From Laceyella tengchongensis (GTDB lineage: Bacteria; Bacillota; Bacilli; Thermoactinomycetales; Thermoactinomycetaceae): a stretch of DNA of 64,000 nt. The position numbers and the translations under genes were made by a program. Positions 8,659 through 17,581 of this stretch are shown here, one piece after another. The stretch is taken from NCBI RefSeq assembly GCF_900182735.1, contig NZ_FXTU01000011.1, forward strand, positions 1 through 64,000. Reading direction: 5' to 3'. Position 1 is the stretch's first letter, and each line of letters opens with the position of its first letter. The notes beneath the pieces were generated by a model. That model searched no databases, was not told the origin of the DNA, and worked only from the letters and a program-made list of their open reading frames with translations.

Positions 8659-9369
8659 GTGAGACCAGGAGATATGCTGTACGAAGGAAAGGCGAAACAA
8701 CTGTTTTTGACGGAAGACAGTGCGGTGGTGCGGGTGAAATACAAAGATTCGGCCACTGCCTTCAACAATCAGAAACGGGCCACCTTGGAAGGCAAGGGGG
8801 AGATGAACAACCGCATCAGCACGTTTTTCTTCGAATTGCTGAATAAAAAAGGGATTGCAAACCATTTTATCAAGGCAATTTCGCCACTTGAGCAATTGGT
8901 AAAAAGAGTAGAAATCATCCCAATTGAGGTGGTTGTTCGCAATATTGCGGCGGGCACCATGGCGAAACGGTTGGGTATTGCCGAAGGAACCAAACTGAAA
9001 CACACGATTGTCGAATTTTATTACAAGGATGACGCGCTGGGTGATCCGTTGATCACGGAAGAGCATATCTCCGTTCTCGAGTTGGCGACGCCAGAGCAAG
9101 TGGCCCAGCTACGGGAACAGGCGCTCCGAGTAAATGAAGTGCTGTCCGCGTTTCTGTTGGAACTAAATATCATCCTCGTCGATTTCAAGCTGGAGTTTGG
9201 TGTGGATGGGGATGGAAATGTTTTGCTCGCTGACGAAATTTCTCCAGACACCTGCCGTTTTTGGGACAAGGAAACTGGCGAACGGTTGGATAAAGACCGT
9301 TTCCGCCGCGACATGGGACAAGTTGTGGAAGCTTATCACGAAATCTGGAATCGTTTGGGAGGAAAATAA
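8659..9369 (+). CDS. purC: SAICAR synthetase
   Basis: Joins aspartate to CAIR using ATP. The GTG at 8659 is preferred because AAAGGGG stands nine bases upstream and the product has a five-residue lead before MLYEGKAKQLF, as in homologues; the ATG at 8674 is too close to any Shine-Dalgarno. The 236-residue product contains the nucleotide-binding LYEGKAK and the substrate segments DFKLEFG and LADEISPDTCR. The 129-base gap after purB is the largest in the purE-purN part of the operon. Confidence 0.96.
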   Translation: MRPGDMLYEGKAKQLFLTEDSAVVRVKYKDSATAFNNQKRATLEGKGEMNNRISTFFFELLNKKGIANHFIKAISPLEQLVKRVEIIPIEVVVRNIAAGTMAKRLGIAEGTKLKHTIVEFYYKDDALGDPLITEEHISVLELATPEQVAQLREQALRVNEVLSAFLLELNIILVDFKLEFGVDGDGNVLLADEISPDTCRFWDKETGERLDKDRFRRDMGQVVEAYHEIWNRLGGK

Positions 9370-9370
9370 C

Positions 9371-9622
9371 ATGTTTAAAGCGACGATTTATGTCACCTTG
9401 AAGGATAGCGTATTGGACCCGCAAGGGGTTGCGGTCAAAGGTTCACTACACACGCTGGGATTTGAAGGCGTGCGCGATGTGCGGATCGGCAAGCGGGTGG
9501 AAGTGCTCTTAGAATGCGAAAGCCGCGCAGAGGCGGAGAAACAAATCAAAGAGCTGAGCGAAAAAGTGCTGTCCAATCCAGTGATCGAGAATTTCACATT
9601 TGAATTGGAAGAGGTGGCGTAA
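9371..9622 (+). CDS. purS: FGAM synthase, PurS subunit
   Basis: Small subunit of the three-part formylglycinamidine ribonucleotide synthase (PurSQL) of Gram-positive bacteria. The 83-residue protein shows the typical VYVTLKDSVLDPQGVAVK start (here IYVTLKDSVLDPQG) and the GFEGVRDVRIGK segment. ATG at 9371 follows the GAGGAAAA at the end of purC by a base, and it is followed at once by purQ. Confidence 0.96.
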   Translation: MFKATIYVTLKDSVLDPQGVAVKGSLHTLGFEGVRDVRIGKRVEVLLECESRAEAEKQIKELSEKVLSNPVIENFTFELEEVA

Positions 9623-10306
9623 GTGCGGTTTGCCGTTCCTATTTTTCCGGGTTCCAACTGTGATTATGATTGCATCCACGCCGTTGAAGACATTTTGGGT
9701 GAACCGGTGGCGCCGGTTTGGCACCATGACACTGACCTGTCCTCCTTTGACGCGGTCATCCTGCCGGGAGGGTTCTCCTATGGCGACTATCTGCGTTGCG
9801 GGGCAATCGCCCGTTTTTCTCCCGTGATGGCGGCGGTGAAGGAAGGGGCTGCGGCGGGTAAGCTGGTCATCGGGATCTGCAACGGGTTTCAAGTGTTATG
9901 TGAATCAGGGCTTCTGCCGGGCGCGCTTATGCGCAACAACCACCTGAAATTCCGTTGCGACATCCAACCGATTCGGATCGAGAACAACCAAACGCCGTTT
10001 ACATGCGCTTATGAAAATGGTCAGGTGATCCGTATTCCGATCGCCCATGGCGAAGGCAACTACTACTGTGATGAAGCGACATTGGCTGAACTGAAAGCGA
10101 ACAACCAAATCGTATTCCGCTATGCGGGGGAGAATCCCAATGGGTCTGTGGACGACATTGCCGGGATTTGCAACAAAGCTGGCAACGTGTTGGGCATGAT
10201 GCCGCATCCGGAACGGGCCATTTTTGACTGGATGGGCTCGGACGATGGAAAGTATCTCTTCAAATCCATGCTTCAATACTGGAAGGAGAATAGCCGTGTG
10301 GTCTGA
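9623..10306 (+). CDS. purQ: FGAM synthase, glutaminase subunit PurQ
   Basis: Class I glutamine amidotransferase that releases ammonia for PurL. The start is a GTG directly after the purS stop. In the 227-residue protein the nucleophile is Cys86 in GICNGFQVL, with the His/Glu pair in MMPHPERA near the C-terminus. PGGFSYGDYLR is the oxyanion-side motif. Confidence 0.97.
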   Translation: MRFAVPIFPGSNCDYDCIHAVEDILGEPVAPVWHHDTDLSSFDAVILPGGFSYGDYLRCGAIARFSPVMAAVKEGAAAGKLVIGICNGFQVLCESGLLPGALMRNNHLKFRCDIQPIRIENNQTPFTCAYENGQVIRIPIAHGEGNYYCDEATLAELKANNQIVFRYAGENPNGSVDDIAGICNKAGNVLGMMPHPERAIFDWMGSDDGKYLFKSMLQYWKENSRVV

Positions 10307-12581
10307 ACAAACAGTAGTCGAGCGTGTGGGCTTGGAGCCTACGCCGGAGATGATTCGTGAGCAGAAGTTATATCGGGAAATGGGCTTGACTGATGCAGAA
10401 TACGACCAGGTATGTGGTCATTTGAACCGCCTGCCGAACTGGACGGAAGTGGGCATCTACAGCGTAATGTGGTCGGAGCACTGTAGTTATAAGAATTCCA
10501 AACCGCTGTTGAAGAAGTTTCCGACGGAAGGGCCGCGGGTGTTGCAAGGTCCGGGCGAAGGAGCTGGCGTCATTGATATCGGTGACGGACAAGCGGTGGT
10601 CTTCAAGATCGAGAGCCACAACCATCCTTCAGCGATCGAGCCCTTCCAAGGAGCGGCTACAGGCGTCGGCGGGATTATTCGTGACGTGTTTTCCATGGGT
10701 GCGCGCCCGGTGGCTTTGTTGAATTCCTTGCGTTTTGGCGATTTGCGCAATCCGCGGGTGCGATACCTGTTTGAACAAGTCGTGGCTGGAATCGCTCATT
10801 ACGGCAATTGCATCGGGATCCCCACGGTTGGCGGTGAAGTGGTTTTCGATGGAGACAGCTATGAGGGCAATCCGTTGGTCAATGCGATGTGCGTGGGTAT
10901 TCTCAACCATGATGAGTTGCAAAAAGGCGTTGCGATTGGCGTAGGAAACCCTGTGATTTATGTAGGTGCAAGCACCGGTCGGGACGGGATTCATGGGGCC
11001 ACGTTTGCATCAGAAGAATTAAACGAGTCATCCGAAGAGAAGCGACCAGCGGTGCAAGTGGGCGATCCCTTCATGGAGAAGCTCTTGCTGGAAGCATGTT
11101 TGGAAATGGTGCAAAAAGGGATATTGATCGGGATTCAGGACATGGGTGCGGCGGGGCTTACCTGTTCCAGCGCGGAGATGGCGCAAAAAGGTGAGCATGG
11201 CCTTGAGATGAACCTCGATTTGGTTCCGCAGCGCGAAGAGGGCATGACCCCTTACGAGATCATGCTGTCCGAGTCGCAAGAACGCATGCTCTTGGTGGTA
11301 GAAGCTGGCCGGGAGGATGAAATCAAAGCCATTTGCGACAAATGGGGCTTGCAATCGGCTGTAGTGGGTCGCGTGACCGAAGGCAACCGGTATCGCTTGT
11401 TCCATCAAGGCAGATTGGTGGCAGACATCCCAGTTAATACGCTGGTGGACGATGCGCCGGTCTATGTGCGTGAAGAACGCGTCCCCCAATATTATGAGGA
11501 AAACGCAAAACGTCGCCCTGAAGAGGAGCTGGCAGATGTTGATCCGCAAGCCGCGTTGACGAAAGTGATGTCTTCGGTCAACATCGGTTCCAAACGCTGG
11601 GTGTATGAGCAGTATGACCATATGGTTCGCACCAGCACCGCAGTTCGTCCCGGTTCGGATGCGGCGGTAGTGGTGATTCGTGGTACGGAGAAGGGATTGG
11701 CGATGTCCACGGACGGAAACGGCCGGTATGTGTATCTTGATCCGGTGCAAGGGGGGCGCATCGCTGTGGCGGAATCTGCCCGCAACGTCGTGTGTTCTGG
11801 AGCGGAGCCGCTTGGTATCACGGACTGTCTCAATTTTGGTAGCCCCGAGAAGCCAGAAGTGTATTGGCAGATTTCCAAGGCGATCGATGGCATGGCGGAA
11901 GCGTGTCGGGTATTGGAAACGCCTGTCGTCGGCGGAAACGTCAGCTTGTATAACGAAACGAAAGGCAATCCGATTTACCCCACCCCGGTTGTGGGCATGG
12001 TCGGTTTGGTACAAAAGCGTGAACACATCACCACGCAAGCATTCAAAGAAGAAGGGGATGTCATCCTGCTGTTGGGTGACACCTACGCCGAATTGGGCGG
12101 AAGTGAATTGCAACATGTCGTGACGGGGCAAATCAGCGGTCGCCCGCCTGCCTGCGATTTGCAAAAGGAATTGGCTGTGCAGCAGACGGTCTTGGTAGCG
12201 ATTCGCAGCGGCTGGGTGAAATCGGCGCACGATGTTAGCGAAGGCGGTATTGCTGTGGCTCTGGCAGAAAGCTGCATCAGCGGCAACCGAGGAGCGGCGG
12301 TTAGCCTGGAAACGGATTTGGCTCCGGTTGTCCATCTCTTCAGCGAAAGCCAATCTCGCGTCATCTTGAGCGTAAAGGCGGACGCAGTGGCGGATGTGAT
12401 GAAGTTGGCTGAAGCCAAAGGTGTGGCTTGCCGGCAGATTGGCACCGTGACGGAAAAGGAAGAGCTCATCATCCACATCAATGGTGAGCAGGTGATTCAA
12501 CAGGATGTTGCATATTTAAGCAAACAGTGGGAGGAAGCCATTCCATGCGCGATGAAAGCATCTTCGACCTCGACGAACTGA
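10296..12581 (+). CDS. purL: FGAM synthase, large subunit PurL
   Basis: ATP-dependent amidation of formylglycinamide ribonucleotide with ammonia from PurQ. I chose the GTG at 10296, seven bases after GGAAGGAG, which overlaps the purQ end by 11 bases and gives 761 residues, close to the small-type PurL of Bacillus. The motif HNHPSAIEPFQGAATG and the duplicated glycine-rich blocks (IQDMGAAGLTCSSAEM, SAHDVSEGGIAVALAE) are intact. The long open frame on the opposite strand (11028-12500) is a shadow. Confidence 0.97.
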   Translation: MWSEQTVVERVGLEPTPEMIREQKLYREMGLTDAEYDQVCGHLNRLPNWTEVGIYSVMWSEHCSYKNSKPLLKKFPTEGPRVLQGPGEGAGVIDIGDGQAVVFKIESHNHPSAIEPFQGAATGVGGIIRDVFSMGARPVALLNSLRFGDLRNPRVRYLFEQVVAGIAHYGNCIGIPTVGGEVVFDGDSYEGNPLVNAMCVGILNHDELQKGVAIGVGNPVIYVGASTGRDGIHGATFASEELNESSEEKRPAVQVGDPFMEKLLLEACLEMVQKGILIGIQDMGAAGLTCSSAEMAQKGEHGLEMNLDLVPQREEGMTPYEIMLSESQERMLLVVEAGREDEIKAICDKWGLQSAVVGRVTEGNRYRLFHQGRLVADIPVNTLVDDAPVYVREERVPQYYEENAKRRPEEELADVDPQAALTKVMSSVNIGSKRWVYEQYDHMVRTSTAVRPGSDAAVVVIRGTEKGLAMSTDGNGRYVYLDPVQGGRIAVAESARNVVCSGAEPLGITDCLNFGSPEKPEVYWQISKAIDGMAEACRVLETPVVGGNVSLYNETKGNPIYPTPVVGMVGLVQKREHITTQAFKEEGDVILLLGDTYAELGGSELQHVVTGQISGRPPACDLQKELAVQQTVLVAIRSGWVKSAHDVSEGGIAVALAESCISGNRGAAVSLETDLAPVVHLFSESQSRVILSVKADAVADVMKLAEAKGVACRQIGTVTEKEELIIHINGEQVIQQDVAYLSKQWEEAIPCAMKASSTSTN

Positions 12582-13966
12582 ATGAAGAGTGCGGCGTCTT
12601 TGGAATCATCGGCCATGCTGACGCCGCCCAACTCACTTATTACGGTTTGCACGCTTTGCAACATCGCGGCCAAGAGAGCGCGGGCATTGTTACGACTGAC
12701 GGCCAGAAGTTTTCGGTGCAAAGGGGCACCGGCTTGGTGACGGAAGTGTTTAACAACAACAATATCAAGCAACTGCTTGGGTCCACCGGAATCGGTCACG
12801 TGCGTTATTCGACCACGGGCGGCACCGGCCTTGCCAACGCGCAACCCTTGGTGTTCAAATACGCCAAAGGGGAATTGGCGATTGCGACCAAGGGGAATTT
12901 GGTTAACGCCAAAAAGTTGCGTCGTGATTTGGAAGAGTTGGGTTCCATTTTTCAAACGACGACTGACACGGAAGTGATCGCGCACCTGATTGCTCGCTCT
13001 TCGGCTCCCAACATCGTGGAGGCGGCCAAAGAGGCGTTGAATCAGCTGGTGGGAGCCTACGCACTGATGATCATGACCAATGATACCTTGATTGTGGCGG
13101 AAGATCCCCATGGTTTGCGCCCCTTGTCGATGGCTAAGATGGGGGAGGCGACCGTTTTCTCCTCGGAGACTTGTGCGTTTGACGTGATCGGGGCAGAGTT
13201 TGTACGCGACATCGAGCCGGGTGAAATGCTGGTTTTCGACGCGGAGGGGATGAGGACGACGACCTTCGCACCGAAAGCGGAGCGGGCTATTTGCTCGTTT
13301 GAGCACGTTTATTTCGCTCGCCCGGACAGCAACGTCGGCGGTGTCAATGTTCATGCGGCTCGCAAACGCATGGGCCGAATCTTGGCTGAGGAAGCGCCAG
13401 TTGAAGCGGATGTGGTTACTGGTGTGCCCGACTCCAGCACTTCAGCGGCTATCGGTTTTGCTGAAGCGACCGGTATCCCGTATGAGTTGGGGTTGATCAA
13501 GAACCGTTATGTGGGCCGGACGTTCATTCAGCCGAGCCAAGAGTTGCGCGAGCAAGGGGTTAAGATGAAGTTAAGCGCGGTGCGCGGGGTTGTGGCCGGC
13601 AAACGCGTGGTGATGGTGGATGATTCCATCGTACGCGGAACGACCAGCCGCCGCATCGTCACCATGCTGCGTGAAGCTGGCGCAACGGAAGTACATGTGC
13701 GCATCAGCTCTCCCCCAGTCAAAAATCCGTGTTTCTATGGCATCGACACACCAGATCGGGAGCAACTGATCGCCGCCCAAAAAACGGTGGAAGAAATTCG
13801 GCAGGAGATTGGGGCCGACACCCTCACTTTTATCAGTGTGGAGGGCATGTTGCGTGCGATTGGCCGTCCGGCGAGTGAACGAAACCGTGGCCACTGCATC
13901 GCTTGCTTCACCGGGGAATACCCCACTGTCCTTGAAGATGAGTTGGTATTGGAGGGGAAACGATGA
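12545..13966 (+). CDS. purF: Amidophosphoribosyltransferase
   Basis: First committed step: PRPP plus glutamine to phosphoribosylamine. The gene overlaps the end of purL; the ATG at 12545 follows GGGAGG. The 473-residue precursor has a 15-residue propeptide that must be removed to expose Cys16 (NEECGVFG) as glutaminase nucleophile. Cysteines in ERAICSFEH, NPCFYG and GHCIACFTGEYP match the ligands of the [4Fe-4S] cluster of the Bacillus-type enzyme, which makes it oxygen sensitive. RVVMVDDSIVRGTTSRR is the PRPP-binding site. Confidence 0.97.
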   Translation: MRDESIFDLDELNEECGVFGIIGHADAAQLTYYGLHALQHRGQESAGIVTTDGQKFSVQRGTGLVTEVFNNNNIKQLLGSTGIGHVRYSTTGGTGLANAQPLVFKYAKGELAIATKGNLVNAKKLRRDLEELGSIFQTTTDTEVIAHLIARSSAPNIVEAAKEALNQLVGAYALMIMTNDTLIVAEDPHGLRPLSMAKMGEATVFSSETCAFDVIGAEFVRDIEPGEMLVFDAEGMRTTTFAPKAERAICSFEHVYFARPDSNVGGVNVHAARKRMGRILAEEAPVEADVVTGVPDSSTSAAIGFAEATGIPYELGLIKNRYVGRTFIQPSQELREQGVKMKLSAVRGVVAGKRVVMVDDSIVRGTTSRRIVTMLREAGATEVHVRISSPPVKNPCFYGIDTPDREQLIAAQKTVEEIRQEIGADTLTFISVEGMLRAIGRPASERNRGHCIACFTGEYPTVLEDELVLEGKR

Positions 13967-14985
13967 GTGAGGCGTATAAAGCGGCTGGTGTCGATATCGA
14001 TGCCGGCAATGAAACCGTGGATCGCATCAAAAAGCATGTCGCCCGTACCATGAGGGATGAGGTGCTGGGAGGATTGGGCGGGTTTGGCGGCTTGTTTGCC
14101 CTCAAATCATACAAGGAGCCAGTACTCGTGGCCGCGACCGATGGTGTAGGTACCAAGTTGAAAGTGGCTTTTGCGCTCGACCGTCACGATACGATCGGGA
14201 TCGATTGCGTGGCCATGTGTGTGAATGACTTGGTTGTGCAAGGCGCAGAGCCGCTCTTTTTCCTCGACTACCTGGCAACGGGAAAATTGGCTCCAGCACA
14301 AGCGGAAGCGGTGGTCAAAGGGATCGCCGACGGGTGCGTCGAAGCCGGATGCGCGCTCATCGGCGGTGAGACAGCGGAGATGCCGGGCATGTACGCCAAG
14401 GGCGAGTATGATGTGGCTGGCTTTTGCGTCGGTGTCGTCGAACGCGATCGCGTGTTGACGGGTGCTACCATTCGCCCTGGGGATGCGTTAATCGGTTTGG
14501 CATCCAATGGCTTGCACAGCAATGGCTATTCGCTGGCGCGCAAAGTGTTGTTGGATGATGGCCGCTACCCGTTTGCGACGAAGGTACCGGGAACCGAGCA
14601 AACATTGGGCGAGGCGATGCTAGCTCCGACAAGAATCTATGTGAAAACATTCCTTGAGCTGATGCAACGGTTCCAGGTCAAGGGTGGTGCCCACATCACC
14701 GGCGGCGGGTTGATAGAGAACGTGCCCCGCATGTTGCCTGAAGGATGCCAGGCGCAGCTTGACAAGTCTTCTTGGGAAGTGCCGGGGATTTTCCGTTGGA
14801 TCGAGGAAGTGGGCCAAGTGTCTGAAGAAGATATGTTCCGTACCTTTAACATGGGTGTTGGCATGGTTATCGCGGTGCCAGCCGAGGAAGCGGAAGAAGC
14901 GGTACGTGTGGCGCAGGAGCTCGGTGAACGGGCATTTGTTATCGGTCGGGTGGCAGAGGGCCCGCAGGAAGTGATCTGGGCATGA
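13963..14985 (+). CDS. purM: AIR synthetase
   Basis: Closes the imidazole ring of FGAM to give AIR with ATP. The 340-residue protein carries the loop DGVGTKLKVAF, the segment GGETAEMPGMY and GGGLIENVPRM. It overlaps purF and purN by four bases each (ATGA), so the three genes are translationally coupled. Confidence 0.97.
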   Translation: MSEAYKAAGVDIDAGNETVDRIKKHVARTMRDEVLGGLGGFGGLFALKSYKEPVLVAATDGVGTKLKVAFALDRHDTIGIDCVAMCVNDLVVQGAEPLFFLDYLATGKLAPAQAEAVVKGIADGCVEAGCALIGGETAEMPGMYAKGEYDVAGFCVGVVERDRVLTGATIRPGDALIGLASNGLHSNGYSLARKVLLDDGRYPFATKVPGTEQTLGEAMLAPTRIYVKTFLELMQRFQVKGGAHITGGGLIENVPRMLPEGCQAQLDKSSWEVPGIFRWIEEVGQVSEEDMFRTFNMGVGMVIAVPAEEAEEAVRVAQELGERAFVIGRVAEGPQEVIWA

Positions 14986-15572
14986 GCATCGCCGTGTTCG
15001 CTTCCGGTAGCGGAAGTAACTTTGAGAGACTGGTGGAGGCTTCGCGAGACCAAAAGTGGCCGGTGCCCATCCGGTTGTTGGTATGCGACAAGCCGGGGGC
15101 GAAGGTGTTGGAGCGGGCCGAGCGGCTGGGCATTCCCGCTGTTTGCGTCAGTCCCAAGACATTTGCTGATAAAGCGGCTTATGAAACGTTTGTACTCGCT
15201 GAACTGCGCAAGCATGGCATCGAGTGGATTGTGTTGGCGGGTTACATGCGGTTGATCGGTTCCACTTTGCTTGATGCGTATCCATGGCGAATTGTGAATA
15301 TCCATCCATCTCTGTTGCCGGCCTTTCCTGGCAAGGATGCGATCGGGCAGGCGTTTGCTTACGGAGTGAAGGTCTCAGGCGTAAGTGTCCATTTGGTCGA
15401 TGCGGGGATGGACACTGGACCGCTTCTGGCGCAGGTTCCTGTGTTGCTGGAAGAGGATGATGATTTGGAGAGTTTTACCACTAAGATTCATCAGGCTGAG
15501 CACCGCCTTTACCCGGAAGTGGTTTACCGATGGATTACCGGCGCCATCAAAACGCCGGACATGGAAGGCTAA
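14982..15572 (+). CDS. purN: GAR transformylase (folate-dependent)
   Basis: Transfers a formyl group from 10-formyltetrahydrofolate to GAR. The 196-residue protein starts MSIAVFASGSGSNFE, the phosphate-binding loop, and has the catalytic Asn-His of NIHPSLLPAFPG near residue 108 and the Asp of HLVDAGMDTGP. Normal length. Confidence 0.97.
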   Translation: MSIAVFASGSGSNFERLVEASRDQKWPVPIRLLVCDKPGAKVLERAERLGIPAVCVSPKTFADKAAYETFVLAELRKHGIEWIVLAGYMRLIGSTLLDAYPWRIVNIHPSLLPAFPGKDAIGQAFAYGVKVSGVSVHLVDAGMDTGPLLAQVPVLLEEDDDLESFTTKIHQAEHRLYPEVVYRWITGAIKTPDMEG

Positions 15573-15620
15573 CGGCCATTTCAAAGACCCTCTGGTATGA
15601 GGGATGGGGAGGATTTGCAG

Positions 15621-17165
15621 GTGAGTATTCGTCGCGCGTTGATCAGCGTTTCAGATAAAACCGGGATTGTCTCATTCGCCAAACAGTTGGCTGAATTGGG
15701 GATCGAAATCATCTCCACCGGAGGTACGCACCGGGTGCTGGAAGAGGCGGGCGTTCCGGTTACGGGCATTTCGGAAGTGACTCATTTTCCGGAGATCATG
15801 GATGGGCGGGTCAAAACGTTGCATCCGAAAATTCATGGCGGACTCTTGGCGATCCGTGATTTGCCTTCGCATACCTCTGCGATGGAGGAAAACGGGATTG
15901 AAGCGATTGACCTCGTTGTGGTCAATCTATATCCATTCCAGCAGACGATTCAAAAGCCGGGCGTCACAGTGGAAGAAGCCATTGAAAATATTGATATCGG
16001 CGGTCCATCCATGGTTCGTTCCGCCGCCAAGAACCATCAATATGTCACCGTCGTGGTCGATCCCGCGGATTACGAAGAAGTGATCGCGCAATTGCAAAAG
16101 GATGGAAGTACGAGCTTGGAGACACGCCGCCAGTTGGCTGCTAAGGCATTTGGGCACACGGCGGCATACGATGCGTTGATTGCTAATTATTTCAATGAAT
16201 TGCTCGGCATCACCTTCCCAGAGCAATTGACTGTCACCTACAACAAACAGCAGGCGTTGCGGTATGGTGAAAATCCGCATCAGCAAGCCGCTTTTTACCG
16301 CGAACCGCGGGCGGCAGCAGGCACCATCGCCTCCGCCAAGCAATTGCACGGCAAAGAGTTGTCTTATAACAATATCAATGATGCCAACGCAGCTTTGGAA
16401 TTGGTGCGCGAATTCAGCGAACCGGCTGTGGTGGCGGTGAAGCACATGAACCCATGTGGAGTAGGTATCGGCGAGACCATCTCGGCCGCTTACCAAAAAG
16501 CGTATGAAGCCGATCCGGTGTCGATTTTCGGGGGCATTGTGGCGGCTAACCGTCCCATCGACAAAGAGACGGCGGAACAAATGAAAGGAATTTTCCTTGA
16601 AATCATCCTTGCTCCTTCTTTCACACCAGAGGCACTTGAGCTGTTAAGCACGAAAAAGAATTTGCGGTTGCTGGAATGGGGTGACAGCTCGCTGACTGAA
16701 CCGGCGGCTGGCCTCAAAGTGCAGACGGTGGGCGGGGGCGCCTTGGTGCAAGAAGCCGATCTGGGGCAAGTGACGCAGAAACAGTGTGAGACAGTAACCG
16801 AGCGTGCGCCGAGTGAAGAAGAGTGGAAGCAGCTGCTCTTCGCTTGGAAAGTGGTTAAACACGTGAAATCCAATGCAATTGTGGTCGCCAAAGATTCCCG
16901 CACCTTGGGAGTGGGCGCAGGGCAGATGAATCGTGTCGGTTCGGCAGTGATCGCGCTCAACCAAGCTGGTGACGAGGCAAAAGGTGCCGTGCTGGCGTCC
17001 GATGCCTTTTTCCCGATGAAAGACACGGTAGAACAAGCCGCCAAAGCGGGGATCACGGCGATCATCCAGCCGGGTGGTTCGATTCGGGATCAAGAGTCGA
17101 TCGATGAAGCGAACAAACACGGCATCGCCATGGTTTTCACCGGCATGCGCCATTTCAAACACTAA
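15621..17165 (+). CDS. purH: Bifunctional AICAR transformylase / IMP cyclohydrolase
   Basis: Performs the last two steps to IMP. I chose the GTG at 15621 after GGGGAGG, giving MSIRRALISVSDKTG as in homologues and 514 residues; an in-frame ATG at 15597 is less likely. The N-terminal cyclohydrolase has KTLHPKIHGGLLAIR; the C-terminal transformylase has VKHMNPCGVGIG and SDAFFPMKD. Confidence 0.96.
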   Translation: MSIRRALISVSDKTGIVSFAKQLAELGIEIISTGGTHRVLEEAGVPVTGISEVTHFPEIMDGRVKTLHPKIHGGLLAIRDLPSHTSAMEENGIEAIDLVVVNLYPFQQTIQKPGVTVEEAIENIDIGGPSMVRSAAKNHQYVTVVVDPADYEEVIAQLQKDGSTSLETRRQLAAKAFGHTAAYDALIANYFNELLGITFPEQLTVTYNKQQALRYGENPHQQAAFYREPRAAAGTIASAKQLHGKELSYNNINDANAALELVREFSEPAVVAVKHMNPCGVGIGETISAAYQKAYEADPVSIFGGIVAANRPIDKETAEQMKGIFLEIILAPSFTPEALELLSTKKNLRLLEWGDSSLTEPAAGLKVQTVGGGALVQEADLGQVTQKQCETVTERAPSEEEWKQLLFAWKVVKHVKSNAIVVAKDSRTLGVGAGQMNRVGSAVIALNQAGDEAKGAVLASDAFFPMKDTVEQAAKAGITAIIQPGGSIRDQESIDEANKHGIAMVFTGMRHFKH

Positions 17166-17240
17166 GAACCTTCTTGCCATGTATCGAGGGACCCTTCTGA
17201 TGCGTATACTAAGACAAAAACGCTGACGGAGGGTTACCCT

Positions 17241-17519
17241 ATGCGGATATTTGCTTGGGCCATTGGTTGGATGGTTATCGCCGTATGTTTGACGGGCATC
17301 ACATCGTATTTGACATACGACTTTAATCTTCAGATTTGGCAAGCGCATCTGCGCACAGCCAGCGGCATTTTCTTTATGATCGCGCTGATCGTTGGCGGGG
17401 TGTTGACCACTGATGCGGCCTACCGCAGTCGAAAACGGTTTTTTTACCGGGAAGAGTGGTCCTTCATCTGTTTGCTGGTGACAGTGGGATTGTTCGGATT
17501 AAGTTTGATCTTGTCCTGA
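17241..17519 (+). CDS. Small three-helix membrane protein in the pur operon
   Basis: A 92-residue protein with a helix at about 4-24, a second at 42-60 and a third at 73-91, joined by short basic loops (RSRKRFFYREE). The start is supported by GGAGGG nine bases upstream. It stands between purH and purD and is read in the same direction, with gaps of 75 and 62 bases, so it is probably co-transcribed. I do not recognise a function; the size and topology resemble small DUF5316-type proteins, but I cannot confirm this. Confidence 0.75.
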   Translation: MRIFAWAIGWMVIAVCLTGITSYLTYDFNLQIWQAHLRTASGIFFMIALIVGGVLTTDAAYRSRKRFFYREEWSFICLLVTVGLFGLSLILS

Positions 17520-17581
17520 TGCGTTCCCGGCTTTAGATGCGGGGTTCGGGGTTATAAAAGAGAAATGGGAGGGGACAAGCA

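Noticed and set aside
11028..12500. 490-codon open frame opposite purL
   Set aside because: Entirely inside purL on the other strand, His/Arg-rich shadow composition, no binding site.
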